This document shows, one piece after another, positions 54,203-62,197 of a stretch of 64,000 nt of DNA. Within the stretch, counting starts at the first letter, position 1; every line of letters begins with the position of its first letter. Source of the DNA: Pseudomonas sp. TH15 (lineage in GTDB: Bacteria; Pseudomonadota; Gammaproteobacteria; Pseudomonadales; Pseudomonadaceae); the NCBI RefSeq assembly GCF_016651105.1, contig NZ_JAEKEL010000001.1, positions 898,001-962,000 of the forward strand, given 5' to 3'. Below the pieces are notes generated by a model that ran no database searches, was not told where the DNA came from, and worked only from the letters and a program-made list of their open reading frames with translations. The position numbers and the translations under genes were made by a program.

Positions 54203-54559
54203 ATGCGGTTGATGGGATTGTCGTTGCTGCTGGCGCTGGGGTCGGGCGAGGCGTTGGCCCAAGCGTGCGTAGTACATAGCACGGCGGAACGGCTCGACGT
54301 GAAAGTCTGCCAGCAGAACCGCAACATCCCGGAGAAACTGTTCGCCGACGGTTTCTGCCAGCCGAACCTTCCCGGTCAGAAAGTCGAGGTGCAATACGTC
54401 GACCAATGCCCCACCGGCGCCTTCGGCGTGTGCAGCAACGCCCAAGTCGCCAATATGCCTTACCGCCAGGATATTCACTATTACGGCGTGGCCACCGATG
54501 CGGCGTATTTGAAACCGTTTTGCGAGGCGCAGAGCCAGGGAAACTGGCTCAAACCTTGA
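54203..54559 (+). CDS. small secreted six-cysteine protein, hypothetical
   Basis: A 118-residue protein with a signal peptide (MRLMGLSLLLALGSGEALAQA, cleaved near ALA). The mature chain has six Cys (for example AQACVVH, VKVCQQN, DGFCQPN, DQCPTGAFGVCSN, KPFCEAQ), which fits disulfides in the periplasm or outside. I do not recognise a family. The ribosome site GAGGAGG is strong. It is divergent from the adjacent CobW gene with only 27 bases between start codons, so promoters overlap the coding regions. Convergent, nearly touching, with DUF1826. Confidence 0.72.
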   Translation: MRLMGLSLLLALGSGEALAQACVVHSTAERLDVKVCQQNRNIPEKLFADGFCQPNLPGQKVEVQYVDQCPTGAFGVCSNAQVANMPYRQDIHYYGVATDAAYLKPFCEAQSQGNWLKP

Positions 54560-54563
54560 GCCA

Positions 54564-55232
54564 CTAGCTCAGCCAGTCGAGCGTCAGGATTAACCGGCGC
54601 TCGCCCGGCGCCGGTTGCGGCGAGCGGTGGATCAGACCGAAGCCTTCATTGCCATGCCACTTCTCCCCTTTTAACAGCGCCACGTCACCGCTGTTGATTT
54701 GCTGGATCTGCGACTGGGGTTCTGCCTCGGGTTTGCCCAGTTGCCGGCGATCCATCGCCCCTTCTTTCAGCCATTGGCTGCCAATGCCGGCGTAAGTGGT
54801 GATCAGCCGCACAGGTACGTGATCGACGTGAAAGCGTGGGCACATGGCAGTCTCCAGCACCCGAAGGCGCAGGCCGATGTGCTTGGCGCCGAGTAAGCAG
54901 GCGAATGCGCTGACCAGCCAGGAGACGTCGGTGATGAAGCCTTCGTAGCCTTCCAGATCGCTGAAGCCTGAGGCCAGTCCTTTGAGGTTGGGCTCGGCGT
55001 CTTCATTGGCGATGTCCAGGGACAGGGACTCCGCCAGTGGTTCGTTCAGGGACAGAAGTAAACTGGCGAAATCCGCGATGTGTAACGGGAGTTGGCGCCG
55101 CCAGACGGCGAGATTGGCGTCGTCGTGGAGAATTTTTGTCAGGACTTTTGGGGTTGCTCCGCGGTGTTGGCGTGGTGTCCGTACTGGCGCCTTCGCGAGC
55201 AAGCCCGCTCCCACAGGGGTGAGTGTGAGCAT
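54564..55232 (-). CDS. DUF1826 family protein with REP-derived N-terminus
   Basis: A 222-residue DUF1826 protein. The core has VSWLVSAFACLLGAKHIGLRLRVLE, MCPRFHVDHVPVRLITTYAG (with a metal-ligand-like HVDHV) and GDVALLKGEKWHGNEGFGLIHRSPQ. DUF1826 genes often sit with COG0523 genes in zinc-limitation loci, as here. Its ATG overlaps the zigA stop (ATGA) with GAGG eight bases before. Residues about 7-15 (VGAGLLAKA) are encoded by a REP sequence, absent from the ordinary family start as I know it. The function is unknown. Confidence 0.82.
   Translation of the reverse strand: MLTLTPVGAGLLAKAPVRTPRQHRGATPKVLTKILHDDANLAVWRRQLPLHIADFASLLLSLNEPLAESLSLDIANEDAEPNLKGLASGFSDLEGYEGFITDVSWLVSAFACLLGAKHIGLRLRVLETAMCPRFHVDHVPVRLITTYAGIGSQWLKEGAMDRRQLGKPEAEPQSQIQQINSGDVALLKGEKWHGNEGFGLIHRSPQPAPGERRLILTLDWLS
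55187..55216. repeat. single REP inside the DUF1826 coding region
   Basis: CCTTCGCGAGCAAGCCCGCTCCCACA is a full REP of the intergenic type. It is read in frame by the DUF1826 gene as VGAGLLAKA, with no facing partner copy. Confidence 0.85.
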
Positions 55233-56437
55233 CAGGCGGCCTCTTCGTGCCAGGGGCCGAACGGGTCTGGCAGCAGGCGCCAGCCCTCGATGCCTTGGGC
55301 CATTTCATCGTCGGTCAGCAGGCAGCTATCGAGTTCGGCGGTGAGCTGTGCAAAGTCGATGTTCTGACCGATGAACACCAGTTCCTGACGGCAATCACCC
55401 GTGGACGCCGTCCAGTTTTCCATGATCCCTGCAGTGCTTTCTTCATCCTGCGGCCATTGGGTTTTCGGCACGAAACGCCACCAGCGTCCGGCGAAGCCAT
55501 GGCGCATCAAGCCGCCGGCCTGTGACCAGCTACCGGCGTCCATGTGCTTGCTGGCCAGCCAGAAAAAGCCCTTGGAGCGCAGCAGTTTGCCGTTCACCCA
55601 CGGACGGTCAATGAAGCTGAAAAAGCGCTGGGGATGGAATGGTCGGCGCGCGCGATAGACCGTGGAGGCGATGCCGTACTCGTCGGTTTCCGGCACGTGT
55701 TCGCCGCGTAGTTCCTGAAGCCAGCCTGGGGCCTGGGCGGCTTTTTCGAAGTCGAAGCGACCGGTGTTGAGGATCTTCTTGAGCGGTACTTCGCCCATGA
55801 CCATCGGGATGATTTCCGCTTGGGAGTTGAGCCGCTCGAGGATCGCGATCAGTTCCTGACGCTCGCTGCTGCTGATCAAGTCGATCTTGCTGATCAGGAT
55901 CACGTCGGCGAATTCGATCTGCTCGATCAGCAAGTCAGTGATCGAACGCTCATCCTCTTCGCCCAGGGTTTCGCCCCGGGACGCCAGGCTCTCGGCGGCC
56001 TGGTAGTCGAGCAGGAAGTTCATCCCGTCGACCACCGTGACCATGGTGTCGAGCCGGGCAACGTCCGCCAGGCTTTGGCCTTCTTCGTCGCGGAAGGTAA
56101 AGGTTTCCGCCACTGGTAGCGGTTCGGAAATGCCGGTGGATTCGATCAACAAGTAATCAAAACGACCGTCCTTGGCGAGTTTGCTGACTTCCTCCAGCAA
56201 ATCTTCGCGCAAGGTGCAGCAAATGCAGCCGTTGCTCATTTCCACGAGTTTCTCTTCGGCACGGTTCAGGCTGACATCGCGCTGAACTTCGCTGCCATCG
56301 ATGTTGATCTCGCTCATATCATTGACGATCACAGCGACGCGCAGATTCTCGCGATTACGTAGTACGTAATTGAGCAACGTACTCTTGCCAGCGCCGAGAA
56401 AGCCCGACAAAACGGTCACGGGCAACGCAGCTGACAT
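55232..56437 (-). CDS. zigA: zinc-responsive COG0523 GTPase
   Basis: A 401-residue G3E GTPase and metallochaperone-like protein. [18 protein letters not shown] (11-28) is Walker A; GCICC (70-74) with Cys 71, 73 and 74 is the metal site. [17 protein letters not shown] and ISKIDLIS (NKxD-like) follow, then a CobW C-terminal domain with [14 protein letters not shown] Zur-box-like palindrome lies 129 bases upstream in the divergent region, and by order the gene matches the P. aeruginosa zigA (PA5535) that I recall as strongly zinc-repressed. The DUF1826 gene overlaps its stop. Ribosome site is GAGGAT. Confidence 0.9.
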   Translation of the reverse strand: MSAALPVTVLSGFLGAGKSTLLNYVLRNRENLRVAVIVNDMSEINIDGSEVQRDVSLNRAEEKLVEMSNGCICCTLREDLLEEVSKLAKDGRFDYLLIESTGISEPLPVAETFTFRDEEGQSLADVARLDTMVTVVDGMNFLLDYQAAESLASRGETLGEEDERSITDLLIEQIEFADVILISKIDLISSSERQELIAILERLNSQAEIIPMVMGEVPLKKILNTGRFDFEKAAQAPGWLQELRGEHVPETDEYGIASTVYRARRPFHPQRFFSFIDRPWVNGKLLRSKGFFWLASKHMDAGSWSQAGGLMRHGFAGRWWRFVPKTQWPQDEESTAGIMENWTASTGDCRQELVFIGQNIDFAQLTAELDSCLLTDDEMAQGIEGWRLLPDPFGPWHEEAA

Positions 56438-56565
56438 TGGATAATCCTCATAAGGTAGTAGCCGATCAACGCTTTTGGTTGCGCATGACGTTTTCTGGCC
56501 GCAGGCGATGGGCTCGCAGAAGTTGAACGCTTGAAATCGGCCAGCTCAGGTTTGGCTAAAATTAA

Positions 56566-56580
56566 TGTTATAGTATAACA
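56566..56580. promoter_or_regulatory. Zur-box-like palindrome upstream of zigA and small secreted gene
   Basis: TGTTATAGTATAACA is a perfect 15-base palindrome with the TGTTATA half-site of Zur operators as I know them (GTTATANNATAAC). It lies 129 bases from zigA and 84 from the plus-strand start, so it could control both genes. Confidence 0.8.
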
Positions 56581-56663
56581 ACAAGAATAAGCCAGCCCTG
56601 CTCTTGCGCTAAATGACAAAGCGCTGGAATCTGCAATCAATCTGCTAGTCGGGAAATGTGTTG

Positions 56664-57038
56664 ATGAATGCGCTGAAATGCTCGCTGGTGAGCCTTGCCT
56701 TGCTGATGACTGGCAACGCGTGGGCGCAGATGCCGACCCTGGCCAAGTGCACCCGCAGCGCCAATCTGCTCGCGTGTGTCGACCATGACGGCAACGCCTA
56801 CAGCGTCAACACCGTCGGTAGCACGATTTATCTGCGCGGCTTTGAGGTGGCCGGCAAACGTTATTGGGCGCAGACCAGCAGTCGCTACGGGCAACTGACG
56901 TTTTTCACCGGCCTCGCCTCCGATGGCGAAGCCTGGGTCGGCTACACCCGCCGTGTTGGCTGGACCACCATCAATCGGTTTTCCAGCTCCGGGGGCAGCA
57001 GCGGCAAATTCACCTGTAGCCGGATTGCCGGCTGCTAG
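56664..57038 (+). CDS. small secreted four-cysteine protein beside a Zur box, hypothetical
   Basis: A 124-residue protein with signal peptide MNALKCSLVSLALLMTGNAWAQ (cleaved near AWA). The mature region has four Cys (LAKCTRS, LACVDHD, KFTCSRI and a C-terminal Cys), two near each end, so two disulfides are plausible. I recognise no family. It starts 84 bases from the Zur-box palindrome, divergent from zigA, so it is likely made in zinc limitation. GGGAA lies eight bases before ATG 56664. It ends three bases into the amiA 3' end (overlapping stops, convergent). Confidence 0.75.
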   Translation: MNALKCSLVSLALLMTGNAWAQMPTLAKCTRSANLLACVDHDGNAYSVNTVGSTIYLRGFEVAGKRYWAQTSSRYGQLTFFTGLASDGEAWVGYTRRVGWTTINRFSSSGGSSGKFTCSRIAGC

Positions 57039-58237
57039 ACCTGGGCTTTTTTCTGCTCCTGCTGCCAGGCAACGTAGCTGTTGAGCGGCGGGTTCTTCTG
57101 AAAATAGCGCTGTAGACCTTCGAACAAACCGTCAGCCACGGCTTGCTGATGCCGCGCGGTGACCAGCCGCTGACTGTCGCGGGCGTTCGAGATGAAGCCG
57201 GTTTCCACTAGGATCGACGGCACGTCCGGCGACTTCAGCACGGCAAATCCAGCCTGTTCCACGCGCTTCTGATGCAGCGTGGTGATGCCCGCCAGGCTGC
57301 CAAGCACGGTGCTGCCCAGTTGCAAACTGGCGGCAATGGTCGCGTTCATCGACATGTCGAGAATCACCCCGGCGAGCATCGGGTCCTTGTCCTTGAGATT
57401 GAGCAGGCTCGTGGCGCCTAAAAGATCCGCGCCGTTCTCCCGCTCCGCCATAAACCTTGCCGTGGCCGAGGTCGCGCCACCTTCAGACAGGCAATACACC
57501 GACGCGCCGGACGCTGTGAGCCGTGGTGCGGCATCGGCATGCACCGAGATGAACATGTCGGCGTTGTGTTTGCGGGCGATCTCCACGCGTTTGCGCAGCG
57601 GAACGAAGAAGTCGTCATTGCGCACCAGTTTCACGTCATAGCCCTTCTCGCGCTTCAGTCGCTTGGCCAGCAACTGCGCAATCGACAGCACCACGTCTTT
57701 TTCTCGCTCACCTTTGGCGCCGACCGCGCCTGGGTCTTTGCCACCGTGACCGGGGTCGACCACTACGATGATGTCGCGCTTGGGGTGAGCCTTATTCTCG
57801 GGTGTTTCACGTGGAACCATTGGCGCTACAGGCGCCTGTTTTGCGCTGACTAAATCCAGGACAAGGCGATATCCCTGGCCGTCCTGAGGCGCCAGAAGAA
57901 AGCTGTTCAACAGTACTGGATCACTCAGATCGAGAACAATCCGCGTATCACCTTGGCCGAACCGACCCGATCTGATTGACCGAATGACAGAGTCATTGAG
58001 CGACAGTTGACTGAAATCGCCAATCAGACTGGCGCCATTCAGGTCAATGATCAGTCGCTCAGGAGCGCTGAGCGTGAAGGTTTTGTAGCGCACCGGTCCG
58101 CTCAATTCGAAAACCAAACGCAGTTTGTCATCCGAGCGCCAGAGCCGCGCATTGCGGATTTGCGTAGCGGACACGCTAAAGGGCAAGGCGAATGCCGCGC
58201 CGGCCAGGATCAGATTAAGCAGATGGCGTCTGTGCAT
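57035..58237 (-). CDS. amiA: N-acetylmuramoyl-L-alanine amidase (AMIN + Amidase_3)
   Basis: A 400-residue exported peptidoglycan amidase. A Tat-like signal (MHRRHLLNLILAGAAFALPFSVSA) is followed by an AMIN domain (about 28-125) and the zinc-dependent Amidase_3 domain (about 155-380). Its ligands are visible in VVVDPGHGGKDPG (His), GEREKDVVLSIA (Glu) and FISVHADAAP (His). It cuts the amide bond between MurNAc and stem peptide at the septum. In the P. aeruginosa zinc cluster a second amiA copy occupies this position. A Zur-like box 40 bases upstream supports control by zinc. Convergent with the four-Cys gene. Confidence 0.92.
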   Translation of the reverse strand: MHRRHLLNLILAGAAFALPFSVSATQIRNARLWRSDDKLRLVFELSGPVRYKTFTLSAPERLIIDLNGASLIGDFSQLSLNDSVIRSIRSGRFGQGDTRIVLDLSDPVLLNSFLLAPQDGQGYRLVLDLVSAKQAPVAPMVPRETPENKAHPKRDIIVVVDPGHGGKDPGAVGAKGEREKDVVLSIAQLLAKRLKREKGYDVKLVRNDDFFVPLRKRVEIARKHNADMFISVHADAAPRLTASGASVYCLSEGGATSATARFMAERENGADLLGATSLLNLKDKDPMLAGVILDMSMNATIAASLQLGSTVLGSLAGITTLHQKRVEQAGFAVLKSPDVPSILVETGFISNARDSQRLVTARHQQAVADGLFEGLQRYFQKNPPLNSYVAWQQEQKKAQV

Positions 58238-58276
58238 ATGAAAGCCTGTTCATGAAAAAGGCATCGTGATTTGTAT

Positions 58277-58291
58277 TGTTATAATGTAACA
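58277..58291. promoter_or_regulatory. Zur-box-like palindrome between amiA and folE2
   Basis: TGTTATAATGTAACA differs from a perfect palindrome at one position pair (A/G). It lies 40 bases from amiA and 31 from folE2, so one site probably serves both promoters. Confidence 0.75.
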
Positions 58292-58321
58292 TCGAATTTA
58301 ATCAACACGATGGTTCCGAAC

Positions 58322-59221
58322 ATGAATTTGCTGTCACTCCCGGATATCGCCGCGCAATCCAATCGCCAAAACTTGCCGCTCGAATGGGTGGGCATGCGCG
58401 GCATTGCGTTACCTGTTTTGCTGGAAGGCCAACGCTTGAGCGCAAGAGCTGATGCGGGAGTGAGCCTCGATGACGGTGATGCGCGGGGCATTCATATGTC
58501 GCGGCTTTATTTGGCGCTGGAATCTCTTCAGCGGGAAAGCCTGTCTCCAATGGTTCTACGCCAAGTCCTTGAGGAGTTCCTCGATAGTCACGAAGGGCTA
58601 TCCAACAATGCCTACCTGAATATCCACACTGATTTACTCCTGAAAAGACCGGCATTGGTCAGCCCGCTGTCGGGATGGAAAGCCTATCCGGTGACGATTT
58701 CAGCCCGTCTGAAAAACGATATGTTCCACGTGGAACTAAAAATAGACGTGCCTTATTCCTCGACTTGCCCGTGTTCCGCAGCGTTGTCGCGCCAACTCAT
58801 CCAACAGCAATTCCTCGATGATTTCGCCAATACACCACTGCTGCATGCCGATGTTCTGGCCTGGCTCGGTTCCACAAAGGGCATCGTCGCAACGCCTCAC
58901 AGTCAACGCAGCACTGCTCATTTGCAGCTGCGCCTGGATGACTATCTCGACGACTTGCCATTAATCGCCCTCATCAACGACGCGGAAGCCGCCCTCGGCA
59001 CAGCCGTGCAAACCGCAGTGAAACGCGCTGACGAACAAGCCTTCGCCTTGGCCAACGGTCAAAACCTGATGTTCTGCGAAGACGCCGCGCGACGCTTGAA
59101 CCTGGCCCTGAAACGCTCACCTGGTATCAATGGATTCCACGTCCGAGTCGTCCATGCCGAAAGCCTTCACGCTCACGACGCCGTGGCTGAAAGTCGCTGG
59201 AACTGGGAGGCAGCCGCATGA
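58322..59221 (+). CDS. folE2: GTP cyclohydrolase I type B (FolE2)
   Basis: A 299-residue GTP cyclohydrolase I of the zinc-independent COG1469 (FolE2/FolEB) type, making 7,8-dihydroneopterin triphosphate for folate synthesis. The conserved core includes ALPVLLEGQRLSARADAGVSL, HMSRLYLALE, and VPYSSTCPCSAALSRQL with the essential Cys. It replaces the Zn-dependent FolE when zinc is scarce. The start at 58322 (MNLLSLPDIAAQSN) fits the family; in-frame starts at 58310 and 58271 would extend it. A Zur-like box 31 bases upstream overlaps the promoter. Its stop overlaps the znuC start (ATGA). Confidence 0.94.
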   Translation: MNLLSLPDIAAQSNRQNLPLEWVGMRGIALPVLLEGQRLSARADAGVSLDDGDARGIHMSRLYLALESLQRESLSPMVLRQVLEEFLDSHEGLSNNAYLNIHTDLLLKRPALVSPLSGWKAYPVTISARLKNDMFHVELKIDVPYSSTCPCSAALSRQLIQQQFLDDFANTPLLHADVLAWLGSTKGIVATPHSQRSTAHLQLRLDDYLDDLPLIALINDAEAALGTAVQTAVKRADEQAFALANGQNLMFCEDAARRLNLALKRSPGINGFHVRVVHAESLHAHDAVAESRWNWEAAA

Positions 59222-59886
59222 TCCGCTGCCAATCCCTACGCTGGGGCGCGCCCGGCCAACCGCTCACACCCGCCGTGGATTTCGAGCTACCCAAAGGAAG
59301 CCTGACCGCCGTAATCGGCGCCAACGGCTCCGGCAAAAGTAGCCTGCTGAAAGTCATCGCCGGCCTGCAAAAACCACTGGCCGGCAAAATCGTCCTGGAC
59401 GTTCCACGCAAGGGCGGTCTCTCGTTTCTGCCTCAACAACAACACCTGGACCGGCAATTCCCTATCAGTCTGCAAGAGTTGGTAGCCGCTGGGTTCTGGG
59501 GCAGCAAGCAATCTCCAGAGATCCGTAACCAGCGACTCAAAGCCGTCCTTGATAACTGGTGCCTGACCGGTCTGGAGCACCGCCCGCTGATGGCGCTTTC
59601 CGGCGGCGAACTGCAACGCGCCCTGCTCGCTCGATTGAGTCTCGCCGAAGCGCCTTTGCTGTTACTTGATGAACCCCACGCCGCCCTCGATGAACTCGGT
59701 CAGGAATTGCTCTGGAAAAATATCCACGCCTGGCATGCCGAAGGTCGAACCCTGGTCGTCGTGTGCCATGACCTCGCCGCCGTTCGCCAACACATCCCAC
59801 AAACCCTGCTGATTAAAAGCAGCGGCTGCACGCTAGGACTCAGCACCGAACTAATCCGCCAACAACCCCAAACGCAGGTGGCCTGA
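59218..59886 (+). CDS. ABC transporter ATP-binding protein of zinc/manganese uptake
   Basis: A 222-residue ABC ATPase with all motifs: Walker A GANGSGKSSLLKVI (34-47), Q-loop in SFLPQQQHLD, signature LSGGELQRALLARL (about 127-140), Walker B PLLLLDEPHAALDE and H-loop VVCHDL. It is shorter than classical ZnuC, with no C-terminal Zur-side extension, and is placed in the folE2 operon before a permease gene and a ZnuA-like gene. So it energises a metal-uptake transporter probably specific for zinc. The ATG overlaps the folE2 stop, so it is translationally coupled. Confidence 0.9.
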   Translation: MIRCQSLRWGAPGQPLTPAVDFELPKGSLTAVIGANGSGKSSLLKVIAGLQKPLAGKIVLDVPRKGGLSFLPQQQHLDRQFPISLQELVAAGFWGSKQSPEIRNQRLKAVLDNWCLTGLEHRPLMALSGGELQRALLARLSLAEAPLLLLDEPHAALDELGQELLWKNIHAWHAEGRTLVVVCHDLAAVRQHIPQTLLIKSSGCTLGLSTELIRQQPQTQVA

Positions 59887-60751
59887 TGATCGCCGCCGCA
59901 CACCTTTGGCAACCGTTCCAAGAGTTCGTGTTCATGCGCCGGGCATTGCTCGGCGGTCTGGTCCTCGCGTGCAGTACCGCGCCGCTTGGCGTGTTTCTGA
60001 TCCTGCGCCGCATGAGTCTGATCGGCGATGCGGTCGCTCACGGCATCTTGCCCGGCGCCGCGTTGGGCTTCTGGTTCGCCGGCCTGAGTCTTCCGGCGCT
60101 AACGATTGGTGGCCTCGGCGCAGGCCTGAGCATGGCCGGGCTCGCCGCGTGGATCACCCGCCGCACCGGCCTGCGCGAAGACGCCAGCCTCGCCGCGATC
60201 TATCCGATCTCCCTGGCCAGCGGCGTATTGATTCTGGGGATTGCCGGCAAGCGTCTCGACCTCCTGCACCTGCTGTTCGGCTCGGCCTTGGCCGTCGACG
60301 GACCGACGCTCAACGGCATGTTATGGGTCTCGGCATTCAGTCTGATCGCCATGGCATTGATCTATAAAGCGCTGCTGCTCGACACCCTCGATCCGCTTTT
60401 TTGAGAACTGTCAGCCGCCTCGGCCCCCTCGCGCATGGTGTGTTCCTGATGCTGGTGGTGCTCAACCTGGTGATTGGCTTCCAGGCCATCGGCGCATTGA
60501 TGGTGGTCGGATTGATGATGCTCCCCGCCGCCGCGTCGCGATTCTGGAGTCGCCATCTGCCAAGCCTGATCGGTATTGCGGCGATCCTCGGCTGCCTCTC
60601 GGTGTGGTTCGGTTTACTGCTGTCGTTCTACTACTCGCTGCCCAGCGGCCCGGCCATCGTGCTGGTGGCTGGCGGTTTGTATCTGCTGTCCGTGGTGTTC
60701 GGTCCGGTGCACGGCTTGCTGCGCCGCCCGCCTTTGCTCACATCCCAATGA
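59886..60751 (+). pseudogene. ZnuB-like metal ABC permease split by a one-base frameshift
   Basis: Two reading frames together make one ZnuB-type permease of about 288 residues. The first (59886-60404, 172 residues) has LIGDAVAHGILPGAALGFWF and RLDLLHLLFGSALAVD, then stops as ...LDPLF. The second (60401-60751, 116 residues) continues LRTVSRLGPLAHGVFLMLVVLNLVIGFQAIGALM in the -1 frame. The break is at CTTTTTTGA (60397-60405). One more T would restore an open frame reading DPLFLRTVSR, which fits the family. It could be a true mutation, a sequencing error in T6, or slippage/recoding; reinitiation at TTGA is also possible. Confidence 0.75.
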
Positions 60752-60762
60752 GGTGTTTCCCG

Positions 60763-61638
60763 ATGCGCGCTTTACTCGTGCTGTTCAGTTTGATGCTGTC
60801 GATGTCCGTGTCTGCCGCTGAAAAACTGCAGGTGGTCACCAGCTTCAGCATCCTCGCCGACATGACCCATCAGGTTGGCGGCGACCATATCCAGATCACC
60901 AACATGGTCGGCCCGGACGCCGATGCCCATACCTACGAGCCGACCCCGGACGATGCCAAAGCGCTGCTCCAGGCCAAACTCATCATCAAGAATGGCCTCG
61001 GTTTCGAGCCATGGTTGGATCGTCTGGTGACCAGTACGGAAACAAAAGCCCCGGTGATCAGCGCCAGCCACGGTGTAATTCCGCGCTCGCTGGATGAAGA
61101 CGGCGAAACAATTCCCGACCCACACGCCTGGCACAACCTGGCGAACACCGAGTTGTACATCGCCAACATCACCAAGGCACTGATTGCCGCCGACCCGGCG
61201 AACAAAGCTGACTACCAGCGCAACAGTCAGGCCTACCTGAAACAGATCTACGCCCTGCTCGCCGAAGCCAAAGCCAAGCTCGGCTCGCTGCCACCGGGTA
61301 ACCGCAAGATCGTCACCTCCCATGACGCGTTCGGTTATCTCGGCCAAGCCTACGGTATCGACTTCATCGCCCCTCAAGGTCTGTCCACCGAGCGCGAACC
61401 TTCCGCTGCGGAAGTGGCTGCACTGATCACCCAGATTCGCCAGGCCAAGGTCAAAGCGGTGTTCATGGAAAACATCAAGGATGCTCGCTTGCTGAAGCAA
61501 ATTGCCGATGAAAGCGGTGCGCATATCGGTGGCACGTTGTACTCCGATGCACTCGCGGCAAGCGGCCCGGCCAGCACTTTCGCCGGGCTGTTCGAGTACA
61601 ACCTCAACACCCTGTACGACGCGTTGAGCAAGCCATGA
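60763..61638 (+). CDS. metal ABC transporter substrate-binding protein (ZnuA-like)
   Basis: A 291-residue periplasmic cluster A-I binding protein. It has signal peptide MRALLVLFSLMLSMSVSA. Metal ligands are suggested by DAHTYEPTPDD (His56), PHAWHN (about 121) and HDAFGYLG (about 190), with the fourth from a C-terminal Asp in GGTLYSDAL. The His-rich loop of many ZnuA proteins is missing, so zinc is likely but manganese is not excluded. GAGGTG lies eight bases before ATG 60763; an ATG at 60748, overlapping the permease stop, is an alternative. Followed by the gamma-CA gene with ATGA overlap. Confidence 0.9.
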   Translation: MRALLVLFSLMLSMSVSAAEKLQVVTSFSILADMTHQVGGDHIQITNMVGPDADAHTYEPTPDDAKALLQAKLIIKNGLGFEPWLDRLVTSTETKAPVISASHGVIPRSLDEDGETIPDPHAWHNLANTELYIANITKALIAADPANKADYQRNSQAYLKQIYALLAEAKAKLGSLPPGNRKIVTSHDAFGYLGQAYGIDFIAPQGLSTEREPSAAEVAALITQIRQAKVKAVFMENIKDARLLKQIADESGAHIGGTLYSDALAASGPASTFAGLFEYNLNTLYDALSKP

Positions 61639-62195
61639 TCCGAAAGAATCCCTCAGGTGATCTTCCGGTGATTGCGGAGTCCGCGTACGTGGATAAAACC
61701 GCGATCATCTGCGGCAAAGTGGTGATCGGCGAGAACGTCTTCGTCGGTCCCTACGCGGTGATTCGCGCCGATGAGGTCGATGCCTCGGGCGAGATGGAGC
61801 CGATCACCATCGGCGCCAACTCGAACATTCAGGACGGCGTGGTCATCCACTCCAAATCCGGCGCGGCGGTGACCATCGGCGAGTTCAGTTCCATCGCCCA
61901 CCGCTCCATCGTTCATGGCCCATGCACCGTCGGCAACCGGGTGTTCATCGGTTTCAACAGCGTGCTGTTCAACTGCGTCGTCGGGAATGGCTGCGTGGTG
62001 CGGCACAACTCGGTAGTCGACGGCCGGGACTTGCCCGATGCCTTCTACGTGCCGTCCACTACGCGTATCGGCCCCGGCACCGACCTGTCGCAGTTTCCGC
62101 CGGTGAGCGTCAGTGCCTCGGAGTTTTCCGAAGACGTGGCGCGCACCAACGTCGATCTGGTGCGCGGCTACAAAGCACTGCAGAACGAGTTCTGA
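61635..62195 (+). CDS. gamma-carbonic anhydrase-like left-handed beta-helix protein
   Basis: A 186-residue protein of hexapeptide repeats. The series IICGKVVIGENVFVGPYAVIRADE, ITIGANSNIQDGVVIHSKSG and VTIGEFSSIAHRSIVHGPCTVGNRVFIGFNSVLFN forms the triangular helix. The His of IVHGP and VIHSKS, with one more His (IAHRS), form a possible metal site as in gamma-class carbonic anhydrases. This class can use other metals than zinc, which suits a Zn-starvation cluster. ATGA overlap with the znuA-like gene; the pyrC2 start follows two bases after its stop. By order it matches PA5540. Confidence 0.9.
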   Translation: MIRKNPSGDLPVIAESAYVDKTAIICGKVVIGENVFVGPYAVIRADEVDASGEMEPITIGANSNIQDGVVIHSKSGAAVTIGEFSSIAHRSIVHGPCTVGNRVFIGFNSVLFNCVVGNGCVVRHNSVVDGRDLPDAFYVPSTTRIGPGTDLSQFPPVSVSASEFSEDVARTNVDLVRGYKALQNEF

Positions 62196-62197
62196 CC

